In this document: positions 17,647 through 25,508 of the stretch, one piece after another | How the letters are laid out: every line of letters starts with the position of its first letter | Position numbering within the stretch: the first letter of the stretch is position 1 | Source of the DNA: Rhodospirillaceae bacterium | GTDB lineage: Bacteria; Pseudomonadota; Alphaproteobacteria; UBA8366 | Direction of reading: 5' to 3' | DNA length: 53,328 nucleotides | Assembly: GCA_002724395.1 (NCBI GenBank) | Contig: PBOR01000059.1 | Coordinates: 1 to 53,328 of the forward strand | Position numbers and translations under genes: made by a program | The notes under the pieces: generated by a model | The model's database searches: none | Seen by the model: the letters and a program-made list of their open reading frames with translations, nothing else | What the model was told of the DNA's origin: nothing

Positions 17647-18644
17647 AAATTACTCCCCCTTATTTAATGTTTTTAGGTGACGCAGTGGATCAACTAGCAG
17701 CGAAAACTGCTAATGGCGTGGCATTTTGGCGGCCTAATTGGTGTTTGGGTCAATTTCGGATGAAAGGATGCAATGCAGATATAGGATTGCCCGATATGGG
17801 TTTGGAAGAGGCAGCTGAAAAAGGTGTGAAAACTCTTGTGGTCGGCGTAGCCAATCAAGGTGGATATATCAGCGAGGCTTGGGCCGAGACGCTTTTGCAG
17901 GCGGTTGATTTGGGGTTTGACATTGCCAGCGGGCTCCACGCAAGCCTGGCATCGGTGCCAGGGCTGGCAAGTGCCGCTCGAGAAAAAGGCTGCCAACTTT
18001 TTGATGTACGGCATCCCGGCGAAACCTTTGACGTGGGGCGTGGGCATAAACGAAGTGGCAATCGCCTGCTGACCGTCGGCACAGACACTTCTGTTGGTAA
18101 AATGTTCACCACTCTAGCCATTGAAAAGGAAATGCGTACACGAGGTGCTAACTGCACTTTCAGGGCAACTGGGCAGACTGGCATTTTCATTGCTGGCGAA
18201 GGGGTGTCTGTAGACGCGGTAGTGGCTGATTTTATCTCCGGGTCCACAGAGTGGCTTTGTCCTGAAAATGACGCGGACCATTGGGATTTAATTGAGGGGC
18301 AAGGTTCGATTCATCACGCATCTTATGCTGGCGTAACACTAGGACTGATTCATGGTTCCCAACCCGATTTATTGGTTGTGTGCCATGATCCAGGTCGTCC
18401 TCATATGCGGGGAACGCCAAGCATCCCGGTCCATAGTCTGACAGACACAATCCGTGCCTGTGAACAGGTCGCCCGTTTGACCAACCCTCGCGTGCAGACT
18501 GTGGGAGTTTCTATTAACACCTCGAATCTCTCGAATGCGGATCGAGAGCGTGAACTAAAAGCAGCGGCTGATGAAACTGGCCTACCCGCTTTAGATCCTG
18601 TGAAAGACGGTGTGGCGCCGATTGTCGACCGCATACTGAAATGA
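17643..18644 (+). CDS. dgcN: DUF1611 protein, DgcN-type N-acetyltransferase
   Basis: A 333-residue protein of the DUF1611 family. In marine bacteria DgcN is reported to N-acetylate D-glutamate so that DgcA can epimerise the product. The N-terminal domain (LVVGVANQGGYI, IASGLHASLASVPGL, LFDVRHPGETFDVG) leads into a P-loop-like LLTVGTDTSVGKMFTTLAIE around residues 140-159, then IEGQGSIHHASYAG and CHDPGRPHMRG. The assignment rests on family resemblance plus the coupled dgcA; substrate could be another D-amino acid. It overlaps both neighbours by 4 bases, so the three genes are one translationally coupled unit. Confidence 0.85.
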   Translation: MKITPPYLMFLGDAVDQLAAKTANGVAFWRPNWCLGQFRMKGCNADIGLPDMGLEEAAEKGVKTLVVGVANQGGYISEAWAETLLQAVDLGFDIASGLHASLASVPGLASAAREKGCQLFDVRHPGETFDVGRGHKRSGNRLLTVGTDTSVGKMFTTLAIEKEMRTRGANCTFRATGQTGIFIAGEGVSVDAVVADFISGSTEWLCPENDADHWDLIEGQGSIHHASYAGVTLGLIHGSQPDLLVVCHDPGRPHMRGTPSIPVHSLTDTIRACEQVARLTNPRVQTVGVSINTSNLSNADRERELKAAADETGLPALDPVKDGVAPIVDRILK

Positions 18645-19612
18645 AGCTGATTGCGCGCGCTGAACAATGGCCGCTTGCGGAAGTTTTTACTATTTCGCGT
18701 GGCAGCCGAACCGAAACCGAGCTGGTTACAGTTGAGCTTAGCGATGGTGAATTGGTCGGCCATGGCGAGTGTATGGCGAATCCGCGGTATAATGAAACGC
18801 AGGAGGGCGTGCTGGCAACTTTGAACGAGCTCGATTTAGCTAGTGGGTTAGATCAGGACTGCTTACAGGAATTGTTGCCGGCCGGTGCCGCGCGAAATGC
18901 TCTAGATTGCGCCCTCTGGGATTTAGAAGCAAAGCGTTCTGGTATGCGGGTTTGGGAAATGGCCGGGCTACAGCCGCCCGGTTCTGTCATAACAGCATTT
19001 ACACTAAGCCTCGATACACCGGAAAGAATGGGCGCGCTGGCTAAGCAGCATGCCGACCGACCATTATTAAAATTGAAAGTAACCGGTGAAGGGGATTTCG
19101 AGCGTGTGGCAGCGGTACGAGAGGGTGCTCCAAATGCCCGCCTTATTGTCGATGCCAATGAGGGCTGGAACGCTGATATTGTAGAGCCCTTGAGTGATCA
19201 ACTTAGGACGCTCGGCGTTGAGATGATTGAGCAGCCTTTGCCTGCGGAAAAGGATGCGGTGCTGGCGGATTTAGTTCACCCGGTTCCGCTCTGTGCTGAT
19301 GAATCTTGCCACAACAGCGCTGATTTGGCGCAATTAAAAGGCCGCTACGAGATCGTAAACATAAAGCTTGATAAGACAGGTGGCCTTACGGAGGCTTTGA
19401 AGGTGAAGCGAGAAGCCTATAATCTGGGGTTTAGGGTAATGGTGGGTTGCATGGTAGCGACGTCACTTGCCATGGCGCCGGCGCATTTGGTTGCCCAAGG
19501 GGCAGCTTATGTGGATATAGATGGTCCGCTTTTGTTAGCCCGTGATCGCCACTTCGGGTTGTCCTATGAGGGTAGCCGGGTCGAGCCACCCGATACGACA
19601 TTATGGGGTTAA
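18641..19612 (+). CDS. dgcA: Enolase-superfamily epimerase, DgcA-type N-acetyl-D-glutamate racemase / dipeptide epimerase
   Basis: A 323-residue enolase-superfamily enzyme of the muconate-lactonizing/dipeptide-epimerase subgroup. The KxK base is in LKLKVTGEG, the metal ligands are in VDANEGW, MIEQPLP and CADESCH, and the opposite-face lysine is in VNIKLDKTGG, so the active site is complete. Dipeptide epimerases (L-Ala-D/L-Glu) have the same motifs; the preceding dgcN makes N-acetyl-D-glutamate racemisation the better guess. The start overlaps dgcN by 4 bases; the end overlaps the convergent transglycosylase gene by 12 bases. Confidence 0.87.
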   Translation: MKLIARAEQWPLAEVFTISRGSRTETELVTVELSDGELVGHGECMANPRYNETQEGVLATLNELDLASGLDQDCLQELLPAGAARNALDCALWDLEAKRSGMRVWEMAGLQPPGSVITAFTLSLDTPERMGALAKQHADRPLLKLKVTGEGDFERVAAVREGAPNARLIVDANEGWNADIVEPLSDQLRTLGVEMIEQPLPAEKDAVLADLVHPVPLCADESCHNSADLAQLKGRYEIVNIKLDKTGGLTEALKVKREAYNLGFRVMVGCMVATSLAMAPAHLVAQGAAYVDIDGPLLLARDRHFGLSYEGSRVEPPDTTLWG

Positions 19613-20494
19613 TCTCTTGGGCATTTGGCGGCGCCTATTTGAGAAAGCAAACGATCTGGCTCGGTTCTCGGCGCGCCTTTGGGCGGCATAATCCCTAGGT
19701 GGCCAGTTGGCGAGATAGCGCATTGCGCCGGCGGTCGTATGCAGTTTCCCAATTCTATTTGGCGTACCGAACCGGTGAGGAAACTTTTTCTGTAACGCCA
19801 TTAAAAGGCTTCGATGAGCTCTTTCCACTTTGATTGCTGCTAAGCGCGCGGTTTTACTTGCGTTTCTTGGTGAGGCTGGTTTTAAGATTAACGCATCCAG
19901 GTCGTTCTTTTTTAACTCCGCTTTCCAAATCTGAAAAACCTTCCTCTGGTAAGGTAGATGCTTAGCTTTATTGGAGGAGTGGTAGTGGCGAACTGCTTTT
20001 TCCCACGTATGGTGGCTGTCTTTGAGGGCGGTTAGGAATTTGGCGGCATAGGCGATATTGGTTTTTGGATTGAAACCAGCTTCCAGTGTGGAAAACGCGT
20101 CAGGGTGGTAATGCAAGTTTATTTGCATGCAACCCACATCAATATTTTTTTGACCAGCTTGTTTTAGTTTTTGTACATGGCGAATGGCGTCACTCCGAGA
20201 GTTGAAATGATTTCCTTTGCCACCGGCATTTACGGTCCAGGGCCAGGCAATGTTTGCCTGGTTTTCTTTGATCCAACGGCCGGTTTCTTTGATTGAGAGC
20301 GCATAGAGCAGTTTATGAGGAATACCGCTTCTTCGCTCTTCCGCAGCAATCGCGCGGCTACAAAGATTACTATTCTTCAATAGGTTGGAAAGCCCAGCCG
20401 AGGCGGTGGCAATTTGAAATGGGGCAGCAATAATCAATAATGCGATTAATATGGCAAAAGCCCAAAGCCAATAACGCTTGAATATTCTATTCAT
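19601..20494 (-). CDS. Lytic transglycosylase SLT-domain protein
   Basis: A protein of about 297 residues that would cleave peptidoglycan glycan strands in the periplasm. An N-terminal hydrophobic segment (WAFAILIALLIIAAPFQIA) acts as signal or anchor. The SLT-like domain covers roughly residues 45-180: SGIPHKLLYALSIKETG with the catalytic Glu, then QINLHYHPDAF, NPKTNIAYAAKFLTAL and a YHSSN motif. The C-terminal 100 residues are basic and of no recognised fold. Start 20494 is chosen because GGAGAGG directly precedes it; an upstream in-frame extension to 20707 lacks signal-like content. It converges with dgcA. Confidence 0.85.
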   Translation of the reverse strand: MNRIFKRYWLWAFAILIALLIIAAPFQIATASAGLSNLLKNSNLCSRAIAAEERRSGIPHKLLYALSIKETGRWIKENQANIAWPWTVNAGGKGNHFNSRSDAIRHVQKLKQAGQKNIDVGCMQINLHYHPDAFSTLEAGFNPKTNIAYAAKFLTALKDSHHTWEKAVRHYHSSNKAKHLPYQRKVFQIWKAELKKNDLDALILKPASPRNASKTARLAAIKVERAHRSLLMALQKKFPHRFGTPNRIGKLHTTAGAMRYLANWPPRDYAAQRRAENRARSFAFSNRRRQMPKRLTP

Positions 20495-20716
20495 AATCCT
20501 CTCCTCACTGGAAGAAAGCAAGCTCCATGCCAAATTCCTAAGGATCCGGTAGTGTGCCAAAATCCTGTCCGATGGTACGTACATATGAGCAGAATCCAAC
20601 CATTTCGTAGGTTTAATATTTCCACCGATATTAACTTTAACCGTGGACCTGAGGCTCTTGCCATGACTTCTATTTTGGTGGTAAGTCCAGTCGCGCGCAA
20701 AATACATTTATTAGGC

Positions 20717-20791
20717 GGGCGCGTAGCTCAGCGGGAGAGCACTACGGTGACATCGTAGGGGTCGTAGGTTCAAACCCTACCGCGCCCACCA
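20717..20791 (+). tRNA. tRNA-Val (GAC)
   Basis: A complete cloverleaf: acceptor GGGCGCG pairs with CGCGCCC, D-arm GCTC...GAGC, anticodon arm CTACG with loop GTGACAT and CGTAG giving anticodon GAC, T-arm GTAGG-TTCAAAC-CCTAC, discriminator A and an encoded CCA. A short variable region is present. Confidence 0.93.
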
Positions 20792-20860
20792 TTTACGCTG
20801 AATGGAAACGAGGTCCGGTAATCTGCTAAGGTAAACTAGAAAAACGGTAATAACGACAAA

Positions 20861-20876
20861 TGGCGTTCCGACGCCA
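20861..20876 (+). promoter_or_regulatory. Hairpin in the cold-shock gene leader
   Basis: TGGCGT, loop TCCG, ACGCCA: a 6-bp stem ending 7 bases before the AGGGAGG ribosome binding site at 20884-20890 of the cold-shock gene. It could modulate leader folding with temperature; this is inference. Confidence 0.35.
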
Positions 20877-20897
20877 GAGATTTAGGGAGGAACTTTT

Positions 20898-21101
20898 ATG
20901 CCGACTGGAACCGTGAAATGGTTTAACCCAGTGAAAGGCTTTGGCTTTATCGTCCCTGACGATGGGGGCAGCGACGTTTTCGTCCATGTAACTGCAGTAG
21001 AGCAGGCTGGGTTGGACGGTCTACAAGAAAAACAGAAAGTAGAATTTGAACTGGTCGATAATCGAGGTCGTACAGCTGCAGGTAATTTAAAAGCGATTTA
21101 G
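20898..21101 (+). CDS. Cold-shock domain protein (CspA family)
   Basis: A 67-residue single cold-shock domain, an RNA chaperone/antiterminator. The RNP1 motif is in KGFGFIVPD and RNP2 in DVFVHVTAV; the opening [15 protein letters not shown] is typical, with Pro where many family members have Glu or Thr. AGGGAGG precedes the ATG by 7 bases. Followed by a weak hairpin with a T-run. The gene is monocistronic, 106 bases after tRNA-Val. Confidence 0.93.
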   Translation: MPTGTVKWFNPVKGFGFIVPDDGGSDVFVHVTAVEQAGLDGLQEKQKVEFELVDNRGRTAAGNLKAI

Positions 21102-21117
21102 CGGGCTTTTTTTATTG
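21089..21117 (+). terminator. Possible weak terminator after the cold-shock gene
   Basis: AAAGC near the stop codon can pair with GCTTT, followed by a seven-T run ending near 21115. The stem is short and overlaps the end of the coding region, so confidence is low. Confidence 0.35.
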
Positions 21118-21351
21118 TGATCTTGTGGTTTTGTAAGGATCACCGGTTTCTAGAAAAAAATAATAAAAAATTTTGTTAAGGGGCTTGCAACAGTCTTTTT
21201 AAAAGGCCTTGTTTGAATATCAGGCAAAAAAGGTATTGCTTGGCTTTCTTCAAAAATATTGCCCATGCGGCCAGGATGTATCTAGCTGTTAGTGTTATCC
21301 CTATATCTAGCCTAGATTTCTCGATGTTTTCACAGCATGGATTGTGCAAAC

Positions 21352-21390
21352 TTGAACAATTCCATATTTCGATTATTATCAAAATATGGA
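21352..21390 (+). promoter_or_regulatory. arsR promoter with overlapping operator; probable leaderless start
   Basis: TTGAAC (21352-21357) and TATTAT (21374-21379) with a 16-base spacer look like -35 and -10 boxes. A perfect 9-bp inverted repeat, TCCATATTT (21361-21369) and AAATATGGA (21382-21390), brackets the -10 box and covers the ATG at 21386. Transcription would begin about 6-7 bases after the -10 box, at or next to the ATG, giving a leaderless arsR mRNA and an ArsR site that blocks polymerase. Confidence 0.55.
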
Positions 21391-21775
21391 ATTGATAAAT
21401 GCTACTTCAGCCCTGGCTGCGTTAGCACATGAGACACGTCTTACTGTTTTCAGGACATTAGTGCGTGCTGGGCCTGGTGGCTTACGTGCTGGTGAGATTG
21501 CGACGGGGGTTGGGGTTGTGCCAGCGACATTGTCATTCCATCTAGGACATCTTCAGCGGGCGGGACTACTCAAGGCACGTCGCGAGGGTCGTCAGATAAT
21601 TTACGCAATAGATCAGTCTGGGCTTAGAGCTTTACTGGAGTTTCTAGTGGAAGATTGTTGCCAGGGGCAGGCGGAAGATTGTGCAACGCTTTTATTTGAA
21701 TTGCCGGTGTTTGGGTGCGCCGCGCTGTCAAAGGAGAATGAAAATGAAACGACTACACGTGCACGTTCGGGTTAA
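21386..21775 (+). CDS. arsR: ArsR/SmtB-family repressor, likely arsenical-responsive
   Basis: A 129-residue winged-helix repressor. The helix-turn-helix covers LRAGEIATGVGVVPATLSFH around residues 33-52, followed by the wing LLKARREGRQIIYAI. The classical N-terminal ELCVCDL metal site is absent. Instead Cys91, Cys92 and Cys99 (EDCCQGQAEDC) lie in the C-terminal helix, as in atypical ArsR proteins that bind As(III) or methyl-As(III) there. The gene is autoregulated if the overlapping inverted repeat is its operator. It overlaps arsI by 32 bases. Confidence 0.88.
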   Translation: MELINATSALAALAHETRLTVFRTLVRAGPGGLRAGEIATGVGVVPATLSFHLGHLQRAGLLKARREGRQIIYAIDQSGLRALLEFLVEDCCQGQAEDCATLLFELPVFGCAALSKENENETTTRARSG

Positions 21776-22253
21776 AGATTTAGATGAATCTGTGGGTTTT
21801 TATTCTACAATGTTCGATACGAAGCCAAGTGTGAAAAAGGATGATTACGCAAAATGGATGCTTGATGACCCGCGTGTTAATTTTGCCATTTCGACCGGGG
21901 TGCAAGACTTTGGTGTCGATCATCTTGGAGTTCAAGTGGATGACGGTGAAGATCTTAAGGAGTATGCCCAGAAACTCGAAGCGGCGGGCCGAAACGTTAT
22001 CCAGCAAGAAGATACGGTGTGTTGTTACGCGCGCTCGGACAAGGCCTGGGTAGCGGACCCTCAAGGGATTCCGTGGGAGACTTTTTTAAGCATTGGAGAA
22101 GAGGCCGTTTACGGGTCAGGGAAGATAAAGCGGTCTGCATTGATCGATGGTGAGGATGATATGCCAAGTACGGTGCCGGAGGATCAATGCTGCACGCCAA
22201 CGCTTCCAGCAAGTACAAAATGTTGTGTCGATGGGTCCGATAAGACCGCTTGA
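21744..22253 (+). CDS. arsI: ArsI-type C-As lyase (glyoxalase/VOC family)
   Basis: A 169-residue VOC-fold protein of the ArsI/CadI family, which demethylates trivalent methylarsenicals and aromatic arsenicals with Fe(II) and O2. The arsenic-binding Cys pair is Cys93-Cys94 in EDTVCCYARSDKAW, and His60 (GVDHLG) and Glu112 (GIPWETF) are likely metal ligands. The tail carries extra Cys pairs (QCCTPTLPASTKCC), common in this family. AAGGAG lies 7 bases before ATG 21744, so this start is preferred over the ATG 6 bases earlier. Downstream of arsR and upstream of an aquaporin, the expected context. Confidence 0.88.
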   Translation: MKRLHVHVRVKDLDESVGFYSTMFDTKPSVKKDDYAKWMLDDPRVNFAISTGVQDFGVDHLGVQVDDGEDLKEYAQKLEAAGRNVIQQEDTVCCYARSDKAWVADPQGIPWETFLSIGEEAVYGSGKIKRSALIDGEDDMPSTVPEDQCCTPTLPASTKCCVDGSDKTA

Positions 22254-22291
22254 TTTTAGTCCGCTCTCATTGAGTTTAGAAATAAAGATTA

Positions 22292-22969
22292 ATGACGGAA
22301 ATTACATTTGCGAAAAAACTGGTCGCCGAATCGATTGGTACGGTCTTTCTTTTGGCTACCGTTGTTGGTTCTGGGATCATGGCCGAATCGCTTGCGGGTG
22401 GTAATGTAGCTATTGCACTTTTAGGAAATACGCTTGCTACCGGTTGCATTCTGATGGTTTTGATCTTGATTTTCGGGCCTATTTCGGGCGCTCACTTCAA
22501 TCCCGCGGTTACGCTTTCTTTTTGGCTGCAGCAACAAATCTCTGACAGAGAAGCGGCGTTTTATGTAATTGTCCAAATCATCGCAGCCATAGCGGGGGCG
22601 GTGCTTGCGCATGTCATGTTCGACATGCCTGATTTAGTTATGGCATCCACAAAGGTGCGTACTGGCGTTGGGATATGGATAGCTGAATTTGTAGCGACCT
22701 TTGGTTTGCTGGCGACAATTTTAGGTTGTATCCGACTTCGGCCGGACGCTGTACCATACGCAGTGGGTTTATATATTTCGGCAGGTTATTGGTTTACCTC
22801 TTCAACTTCATTCGCTAATCCGGCGGTAACAGTCGCTCGTACAATGACAGAGAGTTTCTCGGGTATTCTCGCTGCTCACGCGCCAGCTTTCATCGTGATG
22901 CAAATTGCCGGCGCTGTCGTGGTGACCTATCTTTTTAAGTGGCTATACGGCGACCTAAAAGCCAACTAG
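22292..22969 (+). CDS. aqpS: Aquaporin-family channel, AqpS-like
   Basis: A 225-residue major intrinsic protein with six membrane segments. The two half-helix motifs are present as SGAHFNPAVTLSF and SFANPAVTVARTMT. In other alphaproteobacteria AqpS sits in ars operons and lets As(III) or methylated arsenicals cross the membrane; the same use is inferred here from position 38 bases after arsI. There is no Arg-to-other change at the canonical position after the second NPA (ANPAVTVAR), so it could conduct water and small neutral solutes. Its last 4 bases overlap the convergent gene. Confidence 0.85.
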   Translation: MTEITFAKKLVAESIGTVFLLATVVGSGIMAESLAGGNVAIALLGNTLATGCILMVLILIFGPISGAHFNPAVTLSFWLQQQISDREAAFYVIVQIIAAIAGAVLAHVMFDMPDLVMASTKVRTGVGIWIAEFVATFGLLATILGCIRLRPDAVPYAVGLYISAGYWFTSSTSFANPAVTVARTMTESFSGILAAHAPAFIVMQIAGAVVVTYLFKWLYGDLKAN

Positions 22970-24108
22970 ACCGTACCTAAGATATCTAAGTAGCGGACAA
23001 TATCATCTTCATTGTTGTAAAAATGGACTGTTGCACGGAGATGACTGTCTTTACAGCTCACTCGGATTTTTTGTTCTGCCAAGCTATCAGCTATGACTTG
23101 GGCGTCTTTGCCCATATCCATACTTACAATCCCAGCCCTTTGATGCCAACCGCGTGGTGTGCGAATCTTGTAACCCCGTTGCAGGGCACTTTCAATTAAG
23201 AAGGTGCTGAGTTCTTTTACTCGGTCTTCGATATGGTTAAGGCCAATACTTTTTATGAACTCACAACCACGACGTTGCACAAAGGTGCCTAGATAATTTG
23301 GATTACCATATTCAAATCGGTGTGCATCGGCGGCGAGTTTGACTTTTTCCTTCATACGGTCGTTCGAGGTAAAGCTGAATTTGGCTGCATAAGGTGGGTC
23401 TATCTGCGAAATGATTTCTTTCCGTACATAGAGAAATCCGGCGCCAGCTAGGCTGAACATGGCCTTATGGCCGCCTGCACTTAGTGCATCGACGCCAAGG
23501 TCATCAATCCGTTCATTCAATATCCCCACGCCTTGTACGCCATCAACAAATAAGAGTGCGTCGCGGCTATGGCATAATTCAGCAAGGGCCCTAAGGTCTG
23601 CGCGGTATCCAACGCCATAGGTAACCCACGCAACCGTGACGACGCGTGTATTGCTATCAATAAGCTTCTCATAGGCTTCTAGCGGATAGATATAATTTTT
23701 GTCTTCTTCTACCCATCTAACTTCCACGCCACGGCCCTCTAAATGCCGCCAGGGGAAGGTGTTATTCTCATGTTCCCCGCGGCTTAGAATGACATTTTCG
23801 CCAGGCTTAAGGCCGATGCCCTGTGCGAGTATATTGATTCCTTCTGACGTATTTTTGACCAACGCTATACATTCAGGTGAGGCGCCAAATGTTGTTGCGA
23901 CCGCGTTCCGAGTGCGTTCGATTTCGTCCATAGAAAAGGCTCCAATGCCAGCCTTGTCATAGACAATCCGCAACCAATCCTGAGTTGCCTCTCCAACGCA
24001 TTTGGGCAATGCACCTTTGTTAGCACCATCGAGATAGACAAAGTCGTTCGTCGCTGGAAATAGCTTCCGGATGGCATCCCAATCGGGTGCCTTTTCACTT
24101 GCTGTCAA
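22966..24108 (-). CDS. Class V aminotransferase-fold PLP enzyme
   Basis: A 380-residue cysteine-desulfurase-like (class V) PLP protein. Visible are FVYLDGANKGALP near the N-terminus, KNTSEGINILAQGI, a DGVQGVG motif with the PLP-contacting Asp, and the Schiff-base lysine in SAGGHKAMFSLAGAGF. It lacks an obvious mobile Cys loop of true desulfurases, so it may be an aminotransferase, lyase or epimerase. The ending VHFYNNEDDIVRYLDIL closely matches the enzyme at 27723, so the two are paralogues. It follows prpF by 11 bases in an operon. Confidence 0.8.
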   Translation of the reverse strand: MTASEKAPDWDAIRKLFPATNDFVYLDGANKGALPKCVGEATQDWLRIVYDKAGIGAFSMDEIERTRNAVATTFGASPECIALVKNTSEGINILAQGIGLKPGENVILSRGEHENNTFPWRHLEGRGVEVRWVEEDKNYIYPLEAYEKLIDSNTRVVTVAWVTYGVGYRADLRALAELCHSRDALLFVDGVQGVGILNERIDDLGVDALSAGGHKAMFSLAGAGFLYVRKEIISQIDPPYAAKFSFTSNDRMKEKVKLAADAHRFEYGNPNYLGTFVQRRGCEFIKSIGLNHIEDRVKELSTFLIESALQRGYKIRTPRGWHQRAGIVSMDMGKDAQVIADSLAEQKIRVSCKDSHLRATVHFYNNEDDIVRYLDILGTV

Positions 24109-24119
24109 TTAAACTCTCC

Positions 24120-25322
24120 TCATTTGGCTGCTTCACTCAATTTTTTTTGCGCTGCAATCAAACTTGGTACCTTGGATGCGGGTACATATACAAATCCATC
24201 AAATAGGCGCCGTTGTGTGCGGTATACGCCAACCCTATTGCAGTACCAGCCACTATTGGTTTTTTCAACATCAGCGGTCACACTCAGAATGCCAGACGGA
24301 TGCATCACACGCACATCCGATGAGGGATCATCAGTGTTACGCGCAACGCGATTCACCGTTGAGCCTTCAATTCGCGCTGCTACCGCAATACAGGCTGAAC
24401 CGGTAGATGGCAGCGCCCTGTGGCAATTGCCCGAGGATATCATGCGCGCAGTAAAATCGCAGTCATCTGCTTTTAGAATTTCACCGGAAAGCGATGGGGA
24501 ATTTTGCGGTGGTGTTACAAAACAAATTTTTGGCACGACTGCAGAATTATCTCGAATATAATTAAGACTATCTCCGAGACCCATCAAAACACCGGCCTGA
24601 CATCGGAGATGTTCCAATTGTTCCATGAGGTGCGGGTCGTCATCCACTTGGGCGGGCAGCTCCTTACCCGTGATTCCTATATCTTCCGCAATCACATAGG
24701 CGACGGCAAGCGTGGCATCGACAAGGGAGGCATCGACTTTCTTTCCGTTTAGCAGTTCTAATTGGTCAATGATGTTTCCTGACGGTAATAGAGCTGCGGT
24801 GTTTGCGCCACCTGGGTCAAGGAACTCGTTGCGCACGGGCGATCCGGTACCTGAGACGCCCGGCAATTTGAAGTTTCCATCGACAGCGGCCTTGCCATCA
24901 TCGATCGCGAACTTGGTATCGAATTGAACCCCTGTGTTTGTGCTGCGGACGCGAAGGCAAACTTCATCTCCCTCTGGCTTAACTAAACCCTCATCGACCG
25001 CGAAGGGGCCGACGGCTGAGGCCATGTTGCCGCAGATATTTGTATAGGCAACCCAATCATCTTTTGGGGAAACCTGACAGAAGGTATAGTCGATATCAAC
25101 ACCTTCAGTCTTTGATTTTTCTACAATCATAACCTTCGAGAGTGAGGAAATACCTCCGCCCATGCCATTTAGCTGCCGGCGGTTCGGGTCTGGGCTGCCT
25201 ATGGCAGCGAGGAAGATTTCTTTCCAATCTTCACGGTCAGGTGGCAGGTTTTCCCTCAGAAACGCGATTCCGTTACTAGTGCCACCACGTACAAATGCTG
25301 CTGGAATTTTTAACTGCCTCAT
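24120..25322 (-). CDS. prpF: PrpF-family isomerase (methylaconitate/oxalomesaconate tautomerase type)
   Basis: About 400 residues of the PrpF family (diaminopimelate-epimerase-like fold), which shifts double bonds in unsaturated tricarboxylates such as 2-methylaconitate or 4-oxalomesaconate. Features are IPAAFVRGGTSNGIAFL, LNGMGGGISSLSK, YTNICGNMASAVGPFA with the catalytic Cys, and SGNCHRALPSTGSACIA. The true substrate is unknown because no other 2-methylcitrate gene is nearby. Start 25322 (MRQLK) is preferred; a TTG at 25328 is an alternative closer to AGAGG. Followed by the class V enzyme. Confidence 0.82.
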   Translation of the reverse strand: MRQLKIPAAFVRGGTSNGIAFLRENLPPDREDWKEIFLAAIGSPDPNRRQLNGMGGGISSLSKVMIVEKSKTEGVDIDYTFCQVSPKDDWVAYTNICGNMASAVGPFAVDEGLVKPEGDEVCLRVRSTNTGVQFDTKFAIDDGKAAVDGNFKLPGVSGTGSPVRNEFLDPGGANTAALLPSGNIIDQLELLNGKKVDASLVDATLAVAYVIAEDIGITGKELPAQVDDDPHLMEQLEHLRCQAGVLMGLGDSLNYIRDNSAVVPKICFVTPPQNSPSLSGEILKADDCDFTARMISSGNCHRALPSTGSACIAVAARIEGSTVNRVARNTDDPSSDVRVMHPSGILSVTADVEKTNSGWYCNRVGVYRTQRRLFDGFVYVPASKVPSLIAAQKKLSEAAK

Positions 25323-25400
25323 GATCAACCATCCTCTGATTGCTGGTATATCCCCAGTGTCCGGGTAGTATGCTATAGATTCCTATACGTCGTGAAGGAG

Positions 25401-25429
25401 TTAAGCCAGAACAGCAGGCTGTTGGCTAA
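25401..25429 (-). repeat. Bulged hairpin upstream of prpF
   Basis: TTAAGCCAGAACAG (from 25401) pairs with CTGTTGGCTAA (to 25429) through a stem with small bulges and a CAGG loop. It lies between the carboxylase gene and prpF, about 80 bases before the prpF start. Without a T-run it is unlikely to be a classic terminator; it may be a leader or processing hairpin. Confidence 0.4.
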
Positions 25430-25508
25430 GAGGGAAGGTGGCTAAATCCCTACTCTAAGAAGATTTAAAAATTTTTACGGTATATATAAAAGTACTTCAT
25501 AGATATAT

